This document shows positions 23,501 through 36,162 of a DNA stretch of 64,000 bases, one piece after another; position 1 is the stretch's first letter; each line of letters starts with the position of its first letter. The translations under genes and the position numbers were made by a program. The notes below the pieces were generated by a model, which saw only the letters and a list, made by a program, of their open reading frames with translations, was not told the origin of the DNA and made no database searches. This DNA comes from Kryptolebias marmoratus (lineage: Eukaryota; Chordata; Actinopteri; Cyprinodontiformes; Rivulidae): assembly GCF_001649575.2 (NCBI RefSeq), contig NC_051445.1, positions 7,898,392 through 7,962,391 of the forward strand, given 5' to 3'.

Positions 23501-26500
23501 TCTTACTCTGGCCTAAGACAAAAGCCTCTCTATCAGGAGTGTCAAGGTTTGATACATTTCATTAAGATACTGTGAAAAGCTACCAATTCGAGACAATTAA
23601 TTAGAATGAAAACAATCCTCAAAAAAAAAAAATGTAACCCCCTCCCAAGTGCAGGTTGAGTGCATGAGAGAGATGAACTAAGTTACAGTATAAGAAAAAA
23701 AAATATGAAAAGGAAAAGGCCTGTGGTCATGCTTAATGTGCTGGTGAGAGATTCACTGCAAAGATTTGCGGAGCTCTTTTGAGATTCATAAGGTCATCAA
23801 GTGATGATATGCTTTCAGCAGGGCTAAACAAAAGTGAGGCTATGAAGCTGCCTGCAGTGAAGGGAAAAGAAAGGAAAAGAAGCTTGGCCAAATTGGATTG
23901 GTGCTGCAATTGTTTCTGCACACATTGTTACAGTTGGCAAGACCATTTAAAAAGTGGCCAAGCACCAACGACCTTGAGGAAAGCTTTAGCTGATTCTCTC
24001 CCAGGATTCATTTTCTCTTGAGTGGCTGAAGGAGCGTTCAAGTGCATGGCTGCTGATTCACCTTATGGCCGTTAACTGGTGCGCTCCACTCACCTCGCCT
24101 TCTTTAAACCGTCACCAGCAGATTGAAGTGGTGCTTGAGTCACGTCCACAGATGTGTTCCTATCTCTGTGTCCATCTGTTTGGTGAATAATGTTATCGCT
24201 TACCACAGAAAGACCATGTTTGTCCTTTCTGGTCATTTCCACAGAAGAGCGGAACAGTCGAACAATCTGTGATACTGACTGAGTTTGACAAAGACCTTGG
24301 GCACTGGATGCAGTCGCAGAGAAATGGTGGTCCATGGCAACGGCCACCCGCTTGGCTATACTGGTGAACTGAGCTGTGAACCAGCTTGGAGGGGCCAGTG
24401 GGGTTCTGTGGATGATACCGAAGTCATTTTTAGCTCTTGTCAACTCTGTAGGCATAGACAGCAAGTGTTTTTTGTTTTCGCGATATAGATCCCACAGTCT
24501 GGAGAGCGACAGAGTAGACACAGCATGACACTGTCGCCTCCTGACTGCATATACAGGAACATAGTTTATTGCTAGAGAAACTAATAAAAGAAAGCTGTAG
24601 GGGAAATGTGCTTTCATTCTTGATTATTTTCTCTCTTCCCAAAGGCCATGATGGCTACCATCTCTCTTCCTTTTATCAGAGCAGCTCTACCTGCTGTTTC
24701 AGTCAGCGAGATTCCAGTTTGCTGTACATCTGATCTAAAATGAATGACAACTTGACTGCACTGTTGCTTTGTAAGATCTTTTTTCCGATTAATAAAATTT
24801 ACAACATGTAATAAATATGCATTGCATGAGAAATAATATATTTTATCAAATGTTAAAGCAACATGGCATAAAGTACAATTTGATTATGTTAATCACTATC
24901 TAATAAGATGCAGCACGTATAAACATGAACTGCATGAATCTGAGATCATGTCAGGTCACTATGAGGCAGAAAGTCTTTGATATATGTTGCTGGCGGTCTT
25001 AATTCAAAAAGATGAAGGCTCAACAATCTGAGAGATGAAGGGATGCTTGAGTCTGCAAAAATGAGCAGAAGGCAAAGTTAATTTCTCTATGCCAGGACTG
25101 AATGAAGTAAGAACCGAGGAGAAGCATCCCGCATCTGGCTGCTGTTTTACTGTTTATCAGATACTCTGTGCAAAGCATTTTTTGACATTTTGGTTGATTA
25201 CCCTATATCTAGATGATAGTAAAATGCTGAAAATTCAATTATCTTCTTTATTTTTATAGTCATTTATTATAGAAAAAATATTTCAATATAAGTTTAAAAC
25301 AGAATTCTACTCCTGTTTTGTAAACTCATGTCTTTAGAATGCTAAGCATTTATTCTGGACATTATGATGTTAAAGTTGTGTTGATGCTGACATCCTTGCA
25401 GTTCAAACAAATTAAACAAAAGTTCCTATGAATGCAACTCATTGCTAATTGAAGTCAAACATTTACCATCTAATTCTGTATGGCTTTGCGGCTTTTCAAG
25501 GGCTGGCAAATATAGTTTTTTTTTTTTTTTTTCTGACAACACTACTTGTATATGCAATTATAACTGATGCTTGTTTACCATGGAGATGGATTTGAGTTGC
25601 GGTAAGTGAAACGATTTATGAGCTTATGGGAAAAATTAAAAACAAACATAAACCACTGGTAATTAAAAAGCAGGTTGAACCTAAATGATGACTGTGAAAA
25701 TATATAAATCACTGGCTGCATTATAGAAATGTGCTTAAATCTACGGTGTCACAGACAGACAGGTTGGCTAAGGAACTTGCACTCACACAAATTTGCAAAT
25801 GCAGGAGTACTTGCAGTACGCTGCATTACATTCAGGAGGCTGTAAATACATTTAGGAACTTTCAAGCTTCTTTATTGCAGAATGTCACATGCTTTTTAAG
25901 TGTCTGGTTTGTTTTTAGAAGCTTCCCCATAGATATTGTAGCTAAATAGCTGGACACGCCTAATCATAAACCTAAGTGTTCACAAGTGCACACATGCTCT
26001 TTTCATTTTTGCCTTTTGATCTCAAACAAAACCTGCTTTTCACTCGTGATTGCTGCTCTCCAGCTCTCCCTATCACTTTTTGTAATTCTTGTTTGGCTTT
26101 TATTTTTTTTCGTCTCCTTCTTCTTCTCTGATTTCTCGTTCCCAACTCACCTGCTGTGTGAAGCCTGTTCAAGGGCCCCAGCAGTGACTTAGTGTCTTTT
26201 TGTTTAAGCTCACCGTGATCACACAAAAGCTTTTTTTTATCCCTCCAACCTCTCCCTGTGTGGCTGCCTTTCTTCGACTCACCTTGTTGGTGCTTAAGTG
26301 TCAGTGCCCATGGCCGTGCACGGCAGTTCTAAGCTCCAGGTGCATGTGTCCACATGCATCTGCTCCAACTGTTTCTAATAGTTTGCAATGACAGTGAAGC
26401 TCAGTGATAGTTGGACAGACATGTTTTGGTGAAGTGGAAAAAGGGACTTTTCATTGCCAAGGTAGCTTGCTGATGGATATTTGGCAGTCTCCCCTCTGCC

Positions 26501-27299
26501 TCCCTGCTGCTTGCATCCCATCCCTGCCTCCTCGTCCTCCTTCCTCCTACCTTTCTTACTGTCGCTGCAGGCTATAGAGATGGCAGGGCCAGGTGCGAAT
26601 AGATAGAATGTGAGATGAAGAGGGAGAAAAGGGAAAAAGAGAGATGGAGGATTGACGGGACCCAGGTGGCCAGTTGTACGCCTGTGTTTCTGTTTTCCCA
26701 TTCTCATTTGCATAGACAAAATGGTTTTCTCCCTTCATCTGACTCTTTATTTTTTTCCCTCTCTCCTTCCATTTACTCAGACTGCATCATTTTATTTCAA
26801 ATATTATTTTTTTGTTGTTTTTTTGTTTTTTCCTTCCCCTTTTTGTCACTGTTGCCATTTCGCAGAATGAGCCAGACTTCCACTTCCTCTCTTTGCTTGT
26901 AACTTTCTGTTTTCTACATATTTGGTAGCCTTTATTCGTGCCTCCAGATTTACCTTCTTCCACCACCTCTTTTGCTCTGGGCTTGCTGAACTCTGCATTT
27001 TACCCTATGCAGCAATATTCTGGAGGATGAAAATTATTTTCAGTGTGCATGCCCTTCAGACATCTTGCAGTCCCCTCACCCATCTCCCATGTCTGTTTTC
27101 AACTAACCCATGTATTTCACTGATCTCGTCCAGCTTCTTTGAAGTTTCTAAAAGTCTACAAATAACTTTTAGTTTCTAATATTAGTAACAAAACAGAGTG
27201 TGTTCTTTAGAATTTGATTTTTTCATCAACTGCCTAGCGACCTCCTAATCACTCTTACAACATCCTGTATGCATCATAATTATTTTCGCCTGCCGCCAA
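17333..27299 (+). other. Gene 2 intron 1, first segment
   Basis: Starts with the GTAAGA donor inside the CpG island. Mostly unique AT-rich DNA with short CA microsatellites (about 19320-19340, 19750-19770), homopolymer T runs (20425-20442, 25516-25532) and purine- or pyrimidine-rich stretches (about 22380-22700, 26480-26890). No next exon of gene 2 was recognised. The minus-strand ORF at 24090-24617 is listed separately. Confidence 0.6.
24090..24617 (-). CDS. Candidate secreted-protein exon nested in gene 2 intron
   Basis: A 175-codon frame on the strand opposite gene 2. An in-frame TAA lies two codons before the ATG, which has A at -3. Residues 1-24 look like a signal peptide (core SFLLLVSLAI, possible cleavage after VYA). 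A basic RRR and C30 follow, then a mixed, protein-like region with one further cysteine, C110, and no low-complexity bias. The terminal TGA is part of GCGAG|GTGAGT, a strong splice donor, so the real product might splice out at 24094 in phase 2 and continue in an unseen exon. I recognise no family. It may be a chance ORF: I estimate that about one ORF of this length could arise by chance in several windows this size. Confidence 0.25.
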   Translation of the reverse strand: MKAHFPYSFLLLVSLAINYVPVYAVRRRQCHAVSTLSLSRLWDLYRENKKHLLSMPTELTRAKNDFGIIHRTPLAPPSWFTAQFTSIAKRVAVAMDHHFSATASSAQGLCQTQSVSQIVRLFRSSVEMTRKDKHGLSVVSDNIIHQTDGHRDRNTSVDVTQAPLQSAGDGLKKAR

Positions 27300-28420
27300 A
27301 AGCAAAGGTAAACAATTACATTTTTGTTTCTGTGTGTGTTCACATGTCTGTTTGTTACCAAAATGTCTCATAAACCACTGAAAGAGTTGTAATGAAACTT
27401 GCAAAAAGTAATCAGTGAAGACATTTACAACTGATTAACATTTGGACACAATCCAATTCAAGATGGCCACCACAACCAACTGATATAAGAAAAAAACACA
27501 AAAATAGCTATAACTGAGTCAGTTTTAGAGTCAGTGACTTAAATTTGTTTTATTTTGGTTTGGTAGTAGTTGAGACTAATCTCCAACACATATTCTGAGT
27601 TCTAACACATTACACGAGTGTGTTCTTTAAAATTTTGCCGTTCACTATTTGGATTCAACTCTGTCTGTTCATTAGCAAAATGTCTCATGAACCACTGGAT
27701 TGGTTTTAATCAAACTTTCACGAAATGATTGCTTGATATACATCTACAACTAATTGGCTTTTGGAGCCAACCCAATTCAAGATGGCTGTCACAGCCAACT
27801 GACCTTAGAAAGCACAAAATTGGCTACGAGTCAATTTTACAAATATTGAACTAAAATTTGGCGTGATGGACAAAGCTTAATAAAAGTTTCAGGAAATGGC
27901 CCTTGGACTTACGTACATCTATAACTGAATAATGTTTAGAGTCACACCAATTTAAGATGGCCACCACAGCTAATTGACATTAGCTAACACAACAATTGTG
28001 TTAACTTAGTCAATTTTATAGATATTAAGTTAGGTTTTGGTGTGATAGTAGTTGAGTTCTGCCCAACACATATTCCAGGCACTACACATTACATACATTA
28101 TTGCTTAAAACTTCAACATTACTTTTATTAGTAAACACTGTCTGTTAGCAAAGTGAAACTCTCAGAAAGTAATGACATCCACAGTACAATTCATTAACAT
28201 TTGGAGTCAATCTAATTCAAGATGGCTGCCACAGCAAATCAACATTAACCCCCATAAAAACATGGCTTTAACTCCATTTTTCAGATAATGAGAAAAAAAC
28301 TTGAGTTACTAGCCAATAGGTTTGACTAAAATGGCTATAACTGTTCCTTATGAGCACAGGATGATTTCAGTCTAAAACTCCACCATATGCATTCCTTCAA
28401 GGAATGTTTGAAGTTGTTTT
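27300..28420 (+). repeat. Dispersed repeat array C (plus orientation)
   Basis: Four units with the hallmark CAAGATGGCCACCACAAC at 27459, CAAGATGGCTGTCACAGCC at 27778, TAAGATGGCCACCACAGC at 27953 and CAAGATGGCTGCCACAGC at 28218; spacings are 319, 175 and 265 bases. Shared phrases include 'tctacaactgatta.c.tttgga', 'aactgagtcaattttaga' and 'aacacatattctgag'. The array ends with TTCAAGGAATGTTTGAA near 28400, matching the end of array A. Non-coding; likely a retro- or DNA-element relic, or a satellite-like module. Confidence 0.8.
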
Positions 28421-28431
28421 GAAAAGTTTTC

Positions 28432-28461
28432 CAGTACACACTCATTCAGTACACACTCATC
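28432..28461 (+). repeat. 15-bp tandem duplication
   Basis: CAGTACACACTCATT at 28432 is followed directly by CAGTACACACTCATC, just after the end of array C. A short slippage duplication with no evident function. Confidence 0.7.
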
Positions 28462-31400
28462 TGAAAGATGGGCCAAACTCTCACCTGTAAAATTTCATCT
28501 TGTACAGGAACCTACAGTTTGCATACATACAGTCCACAATATCTCCACCTAGGTTTGCATAAACTTAACAAACACGCAAACAGCGTCCCACCCACAAACA
28601 CACAGAAGAACGAGCATCAGCTTCCCTCAGAATTCCTGAATTGAGTTATGTAGCTTGTCAGTCAACTTCCCTCTTTCTCACATACACATACACCTCCATA
28701 GATTCCTTCGATACACACACCCGCCCTTCTGACAGTGCATATTTGGCATGGGGAAGGGAACTCAATTACGGCGAAGGTGAAAGAAGCAATAAACACGGCG
28801 CAGATACAGTGAAGCGCGCTCAGCAGCAGTGCAGTCAATCACAGGGCCAGGTAGGTAGCCGCTGCCGCTTTGCTCATCCAGCTGTAAAGTGATGGAGATG
28901 GTCAGAGTTGGTGGATGGATGAAGGAGGAGTTAGAAGGGGAGGGGTAGGGGGGGCGCAAAACACTGCCATCCAACTCTGCTGAAAATTATGTGGCTGTAA
29001 CCAACTTACATGAACCTGCCACTGAGAGGACAGGGAGGTGGGATGGAAAGAGGGATGGAGGCAGTGGGAGATGATAACAAGCACATTCATTTTGTCCCTC
29101 ATGTATACACACAGAAGGTTATTATCTCTGTACACAAGCACACACACACACCCAGAAATGCACACTCCTGACTATAACTTGCTTTGTAGCTTAGCTACAT
29201 GATTTGGACAGCCCACCCATGCTACAAGAACAACAACATAATAACAACAAATCATATAGCTTTTGCTCAAAATGCATCTGCTTTTTTTTTCTTTGTTTAT
29301 GTGGGCTGTGTGGAAAGCTGATATAACAAACACCTCATCTGACATAGCTTTTCTTCTTGTCATTGTTTATACAGTTTTTGGTTAATATACAAATTATGCA
29401 TATATGCTTATGATAATAAAAAGAAATCTTCACCAACAACACTTAGAAGGGTTTATGTTTTTTCAAAGTTAGTGTTTGATCTTAAAAATACACAGAATAA
29501 AATTCTCTGGAAGGAAATATATGAAAAGATCCAGTAAAAAATTAATCTGACTTATTTGTACTGTCTATACTAAAATAAAAAACTTCTAATCTCATAGCAC
29601 AATATTTAGTATCACATTTTTTGTTGTGTATAAATAGTGTATGATTCTATAATTACTATTTTAACGGACAGATGTGGACAGCAATTTAATTGCTGTAGTC
29701 GTAGCAGTGATGAGAATGGTTAGCACATTTTCATGCAGCTCATTGTTCATCTTTTTTAATAATAAGCTGTTTAAACGCAGAAAAAAAAATCCTTTGTAAC
29801 TGCGTAATTAACAGACCTGGGCTGCAATTACCTGTCTGACTCATTCAGCCTGTAACTCAAATGGCTCACATGACTCCATTTTTTTTTGTATGTTTTGAAG
29901 CGTCACACTTGACTGTGTCTTCTCAGCCAAGAGAGCTTGAAGTGGCGCTGGCAACAACTAAATAGTGAGCTAATTCATTCAGCTGGTCTTCATGCCTGCA
30001 CAGAGACCAGTGCATCGCTCTTTAATTGGATCATTGGTTGCTATGATGCTGTCTGTCAAATTAATTTCAAATGCTTAAAGTTGTGTGTGTCTGGCAGTCT
30101 GTACACATTAATATTTCACAGACCATGTGGCAACCTAGGTAACATCAGATAAGCATACAAATGTTCTAGATCAGTAAATGACACTGATGTGTAATAAAGG
30201 ATTAGGGTTATGAAGCATGTGTTTTTTAGGAGAGATGCTAAATTGCAAGCACACAAAAGGATGGTGTTATAATATGTGAGAAATGTGGAGGAAAAAAATG
30301 AAATCAGACAATATAACATTCTTGATGCTCCAACTGATGAATATTATACTGCCGGACACTCACTTCAGCTTCCTCATAAAAACAAAAAAGTTAGACTGTC
30401 TAAATGTTTGTTTTGACTATCTTGAATAAAAAATACCAGCTTGCTCAGATATCAAAGGAAACACCGAGAGGAATTATTCTCTAAACACTTGTCCTTGGTT
30501 GTGAATCTAGCTCAGCCTGGCCACAAGTGTGCTGGTGTTTGTGGTATTTTGCAGCCCTAGGCGTGTTCCCAAACTGTCAATGGATACTCTGCAGAAGCTA
30601 GCCAGAATCTAAAATAAAATAAAGTGCAAGAAAGATGCCAAATTTCATTCCGTCCTAGCTATAACCTGCTCTATTTGGCTGAGGTGGTGTTTTTAAATTT
30701 TTATTTTTTTTACCCTATAGTGTCAAAGAATGTAGATGACCTCTTTAAATATTTAAATCCTGTGGGTATGGTAATTTGACTGCAATGTATTCCAGCTAAA
30801 TATTCGAAAAGTGCCTGTATGATCCAGTAGGAGGACAATTTGTGGCTGTCAGTAGGTCTAACAGACTCTCACACATTTATGATTTGTGCTGTTCTGTTGT
30901 ACACTGTTACATTCAGAAAGATTTTCTTCACCTTCGTTTACACATATGAGGAGACTCGGGTCAACAACGAGTTGTGTATATATTTATCCTGCATGCACGT
31001 ACTTTACACAAGTGTAGATATGAGTTTATTTTTACAATAACAGCACTGCACACTGCTAGACTTTATAACTACAGTCGAGCTGGAGAGAGGAAGCGACTGC
31101 CTACGGAGAATCTAATAGCTCCAGCTGCTCTCTCACTCACCTCTGCTACCTTTCGATCCTATCTGTTTTCCTCCATATTTAATTCATTTCTGTTCCCCTC
31201 AGCACATCCGTAGTTCTGGCTGCCTTCTCCTCTGTCCAAGTCTCTCCCCGTCTCGTCTGCCTCTGAATTTACCACCAAGGCTCGCCTTTTAGCACTTTTT
31301 CCTCTATTCTGCCACCCTGCTCCGCTCCTCCTCTGTGCTTTTTTTTTTTTTTTTTTCTCAGTCTCTCTTTCTGTCCTTCATAATCTCTTTTGCTCAGTCT

Positions 31401-32899
31401 CGGTATAAAACGCCAGTCTTTTTTAACTTGGAACAAACCTCCCCTCATCTTATTCTCCCTCTCACTTTGCACATTCTTTCAGAAGTTTTAGTTGGCAGAA
31501 AGTTGGAGGTTAGAGCTTAAATGAGAGAGGAGAAGGTGTGAAAAACGCCGCATGTGTCTAAGTTTAGGCATACAGTCAAGGAGAAACCTGTACTCTGAAG
31601 AGCATCACAAACCGCACAACCGCCAGCTTTATTAATCTTATTAATTGCTTGAGTAAAAGTTGAGGTTGTGACACTCTTGTTAAAGCTTTGGGTTATTAAT
31701 AAAAAAAGTTACAGAATGGAAGGGCCAGAATCAATAAGCAGCCTTAAAGGGAAATTAAATAAAGGGAGAAGGGGACAGGGTGCACGGAAAAGCTTGGTGC
31801 AGCTCAGACATTGTTATTAGTTGCTGCTGCCCTTTAATGAGGGTTATTTAATGGGCCAGAAAACTGGCACACAGAGCAAACAACAAAGTGAATGCTGATT
31901 TGTCAGCTACAAGTCCAACCCAAAGCTTTAAAAAGTCTGGCAAAACTTTTTAAAGCTGGAGACAATGAAGATGAAATGTCAAGGTATTAGAAAAATCAAA
32001 GAATTTGTCCAGAACCTGCTCGCGCCTAATTCACACACTCTCACTATCCTTTGGTTTTGTTGAATGTTTTTCCTCATTTTACCTCTCTATATGCTCTGAA
32101 TCTTTCCTTATCGGCCTCGTCTTTTCCCACAGTGCCTTCTTTTATGGGAGAAGTATTCATTACAGGACAATAAAATTCTGATTGAAAAGAGTGAGCCATC
32201 TTTGAGGCTAGCACGTCGAGAAGAGCAGACAGAGACATAGATGATGTGCTGCATTATACACTTTAATGGCTTCTCTCAAAGGTAGCACTGATTTTCCTTG
32301 CACTGCTGCTTACATCTCAAAGGCACATCATGGCTCCTGTGATAGAACATTGTTTTTACATCGTTAGAGTTCAGGTAGGAATCAGCTGTGCTTTGCGACT
32401 ACACACGGCAGATTTAGAGCTATTCATAGGTTAGTATGAATGCAACACTGATTACAGAGACACTTTGGCAACGGCATATTTACATTTAACAATTGTCCAG
32501 ATCCACATACAGTATTTGACACTAGTTCAATTACATAATATGTCTCCCCTGTGTAAACACAGCACAGTAGTGTAATAATAGGAGAATGATTCAGCATAAT
32601 AAAGATGTCTGAGAAAGTGAAATACAGAAATGTAAAAAATGTTATTCACCCTGGGTTATAACTTGTTTCTATTTTGTCTCTGCTCTATTTGCCAATACTT
32701 GCCAACATGTTACAATTTGATAATATAGAGACACATCGTCACATTTGTGAACAACCTCAAAAGTTTGTGTTCAAGTATGCTTTATTGGAAACATTCTAGT
32801 TGAATAAAATGACAATATTTACTGCAAAGTATTTATTGGTACTAGTAAATGTAATTAATAATGACACAACAAAGCAATGCCAGAGATACATTTAGGTGG
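28462..32899 (+). other. Gene 2 intron 1, second segment
   Basis: Unique AT-rich sequence with a short CA tract near 29135-29150 and a T run at 31339-31356 inside a pyrimidine-rich stretch (about 31180-31460). Two homeobox-rich blocks (about 29800-29880 and 31800-31860, containing TAATGAGGGTTATTTAATGG) could be regulatory. No exon recognised. Confidence 0.55.
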
Positions 32900-33549
32900 C
32901 TTAAAGGGATATATTTTTTTAAAGTGGGTTCTGTAGTGAAGTTAAGAACAAGTAATGTTCTACTTGTTTTAGATAGATTTTTGAACAGCCTGAGCTTGGA
33001 GAAATAGTTTAGTTCTGACCAAAATAATAATTTAATGGCTAGTCTGAGTGGGGCCAAGCCCAGAGTGGATTGCCATCATCCTAATAAACCCTCCAGTTAA
33101 AAAAAAAAATCATAGCAGTTCATGTGAAAGCTGTTTTATAAAATTTTACACTGTTCTCAGTTTGATATTGCACAAATATTTCAGCAGAAATATTCTGATA
33201 ATCCTGCTGGAAAGGCCCTAGGCTGCACTGAAAGTACCAAAGCCACCTGCTGCTGCTGCTATTTGCACTGGCACATAACCACATGTGATAATTGTGTTGT
33301 CAATGTAAATATAGTCACAGATAATGGTCCAACAATGGTCTGAAAGTCTTTCAAATAGTGTTTGAGATAGGAATTGTTTTGGGACTGCTGCAATCCACTT
33401 TGGTGTTTGTCCCACTCAAACTGGCAAATAGTTTGTTAGTTAAGTCAGAATTAAAGTCTTTTTCTTCAGACTGTGGCTGTTCATGGTGTTAAATGTCCAT
33501 AACTTGTTCACACAATCCCACTTCTCAAGATCTGAAATGTTGCTTTAAG
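32900..33549. mobile_element. Foldback MITE-like element, copy 2
   Basis: A diverged copy of the element at 8231-8850. It opens TTAAAGGGATATATTTT and AAAGTGGGTTCTGTAGTGAA and closes CAATCCCACTTCTCAAGATC...TGCTTTAA, so TTAAAG and CTTTAA form the tips of long imperfect inverted arms. The middle shares 'catagcagtt.atgtgaaagc' and 'gaaatattctgataatcctgct' with copy 1. No transposase is encoded. Confidence 0.75.
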
Positions 33550-35965
33550 AGGTCGTTGCAGACTTTGTAAATCCTTGTTGTAATTTTGGTGTAAGAACAG
33601 TATTATTTCTAAATTAAGCATCATAGCCTCGAGGAGCTATTTTATAATAGTTCTTGTTGCTGTACAAGCAAATAGCATCCACACTTTGTAAGTTCTAAAC
33701 GATTCCTTGTCATGTTAATTTGTTAGAGATCGCCATCCTAAATTCTTTCACACTTTCAACCCCCAACTAGAATTTGTAGCGTGTGAGTAAATAATGCATT
33801 TGTCGAACAAAAAATTGAAAGTAGCTGTTTCTTTGTTTTGTTTTCTTGATGGCAAATTGTTGACATTGTCATTGGCCTTCCGCACATTTGTGATGATTTT
33901 TAAAAGACCTTACCCAGGAGACATTTTTATTAGACCATCAGAAAAGCTCTATTACATTTTATTGGAGGCCAGTTCGCAAAATGACACAATAAAAACCTCA
34001 ACACTTCACTACATGCACTGTCTAGTTATGAAGGACACATTGGTTGTGCAAAATGGCATTTATTCTAGAGCACAGAGATTTAGTCTAAATGTCCCTACTT
34101 TACTCAGTAATTTTGGGTTCCAACATTCAGTACAGTCGGGTTCTGAAACGCTGCTCTTCCAATATACCAACAACTGACAAATCTCATTAAATTTAAATAT
34201 CTTTCATTCACGTTAGCCTAACCTTAGGCTTTGTAAAAGAATTATTTTAAGCATGCCTGACAGCTTTGCATGGAGCCATAGGCCATTCAGTCCTTTCAGT
34301 ACAGACAGGATGGTTTTGATTTTGAAGTTCCAGTGAACTTTAATTGAAAACAAAAGGTTTTTGAATACATAAAAACAGGAATGTGTGCAAAATCTTTGTA
34401 GCATTCACCATACCATTATTAGCACTCAGTTCTGTTTTTTACTAAAGATCTGGGATTTATTTTTTTCTTTTCATTTGCACAACAACAAATATGTAATGCA
34501 TGTTCACACAGTTATTCAATAATGCTTGTCAACAATTCCCTGTTTGACCTTAAGTGAGAGTAAACTTGTTCTGTCCTTATTCTGCCATTGGCATTATCAT
34601 CTGACAGCTCAACAGCAGCTATTTTTGTAATGAGATACTTTCATTAGTCTGTCCATGGCTTGCATCTTATTGAGCATTTTCATTCATTTTAATCTTTATT
34701 GCAGAACACAATGTTCAACTTTGTACATTCAGATGAATATAATTCTCATTTTAAAATATGGTTGTCAAATTTCCCATCTATAGGTTCATACAGAGCTGTG
34801 TTGAAGATTGCTTAAGACCGACAGCGTGATGTGCTGATAAGATTAAGTCTCCAAATAAAGTGTCGACCAAAGGGCCGTGGGCCCACTTCCTCTGATGTGA
34901 TGTTTATCTTTGCCATATTGCATTTTCAGACTCAACTCGGTACGCTAATGAAGATCGTTGCAAGCAGAGTGTAATTAGATTGCTGTAACAACTCCTTCAA
35001 AGAAACGTTAAAAATGTATCGACAGTAAGGTTTTGCTCTGTTAATGCATCCTGATCTCACAATTAATATTTTAACTGAAGGTTTTGAAGTTATTTCCTCT
35101 CACCCAAGAATAAATAGCGGAGTGAAGCAAATGCAATACAAAAGTTATGACAGTCGATCCTCAAACAAAGCTTTGTGATCATAACAGCCTTACTAGCACT
35201 TAAACTGGTAATTGGTAGGACTTTGTCAGTGTAGTATTTAGACTCAAAAAATTGAATTAGCTCCTGCTAAAAAGGAGCTTTTAGTGGAATTCTATTTTGA
35301 AACCTTCATTGTTGTATTTTGCCTTCACAAGCTTGGGATTTCAGCTTTAAAATCCATGGATCTGTGCAAGAACTTGACAGCACTGTAAACATCTCATTAC
35401 ACATTTGTCTCTCAAAACATTTCCATAATTTTAATGCATAATTTTAGGTTTAAGTACAATTTAAAAGGCTGTGCAGGTTATACAAATGTGATGAAAAGAT
35501 AAATAAGCTACGGAAAGCAAAATTGCGCCATTATTTTTTTCTCCCCTATAGATTAACAATAAAGCATGAGGGTTCCAAAGTTTTTTTTTTTGTTTGTTTT
35601 TTTTTTAGATCCAGCCTCAAGAGGTCACTCAAGAAACTGCAGGTTTTGGTACTTCACTATTGGACTAATATTTGTTTTACCCCTGAAGTTGCCACTTGGT
35701 GAAAAAAAAGGAAAAAAAAAATCAGTTTAACTCATACAGTTTTTGAGACTGTTTAAAAAGTTCAAAGCAACAGAGGATGTGATAAACCATCTTTTACTCC
35801 CAGTATACAACAGAGACATTCAGTTTGCTGAGATAAGCCTGATGTCATCATTATGGCATCATAAGGAGTAATTTTCTTAGACTTGACAAAGCTTCTCCAC
35901 AGCCACGGAAGACATTGTGTAAGTGGTTCCACGGGCTGAGTAGTAAGAGTACACTGGGCCTCGTG
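33550..35965 (+). other. Gene 2 intron 1, third segment
   Basis: AT-rich unique sequence. A 127-codon plus-strand frame at 33794-34177 has no leader, domain or splice context that supports it. T-rich homopolymers occur near 35580-35606. Nothing else recognised. Confidence 0.55.
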
Positions 35966-36162
35966 TTAAAGCTGTGATTCCCAACTCTGCTCCTCGATGA
36001 ACACTATCCTGCATGCGTTAGTTGTTTCCCTGCTTCGACACACCTGATTTGAATGAGTGAGTGATTAACAGGCTTCTGCAGAACTTATGCTGAAGTGCAG
36101 GGAAACATTGAAAACATGCAGGATAGTGTTTCTTGAGGAGCAGGGTTGGGAACCGCTCTTTA
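35966..36162. mobile_element. Short palindromic hAT-like MITE
   Basis: About 197 bases whose left half (GATTCCCAACTCTGCTCCTC, CACTATCCTGCATG, GTTTCCCTGC) is the approximate reverse complement of the right half (GCAGGGAAAC, CATGCAGGATAGTG, GAGGAGCAGGGTTGGGAAC). This matches from memory a widespread fish non-autonomous element, probably of the hAT superfamily. No coding capacity. Confidence 0.75.
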
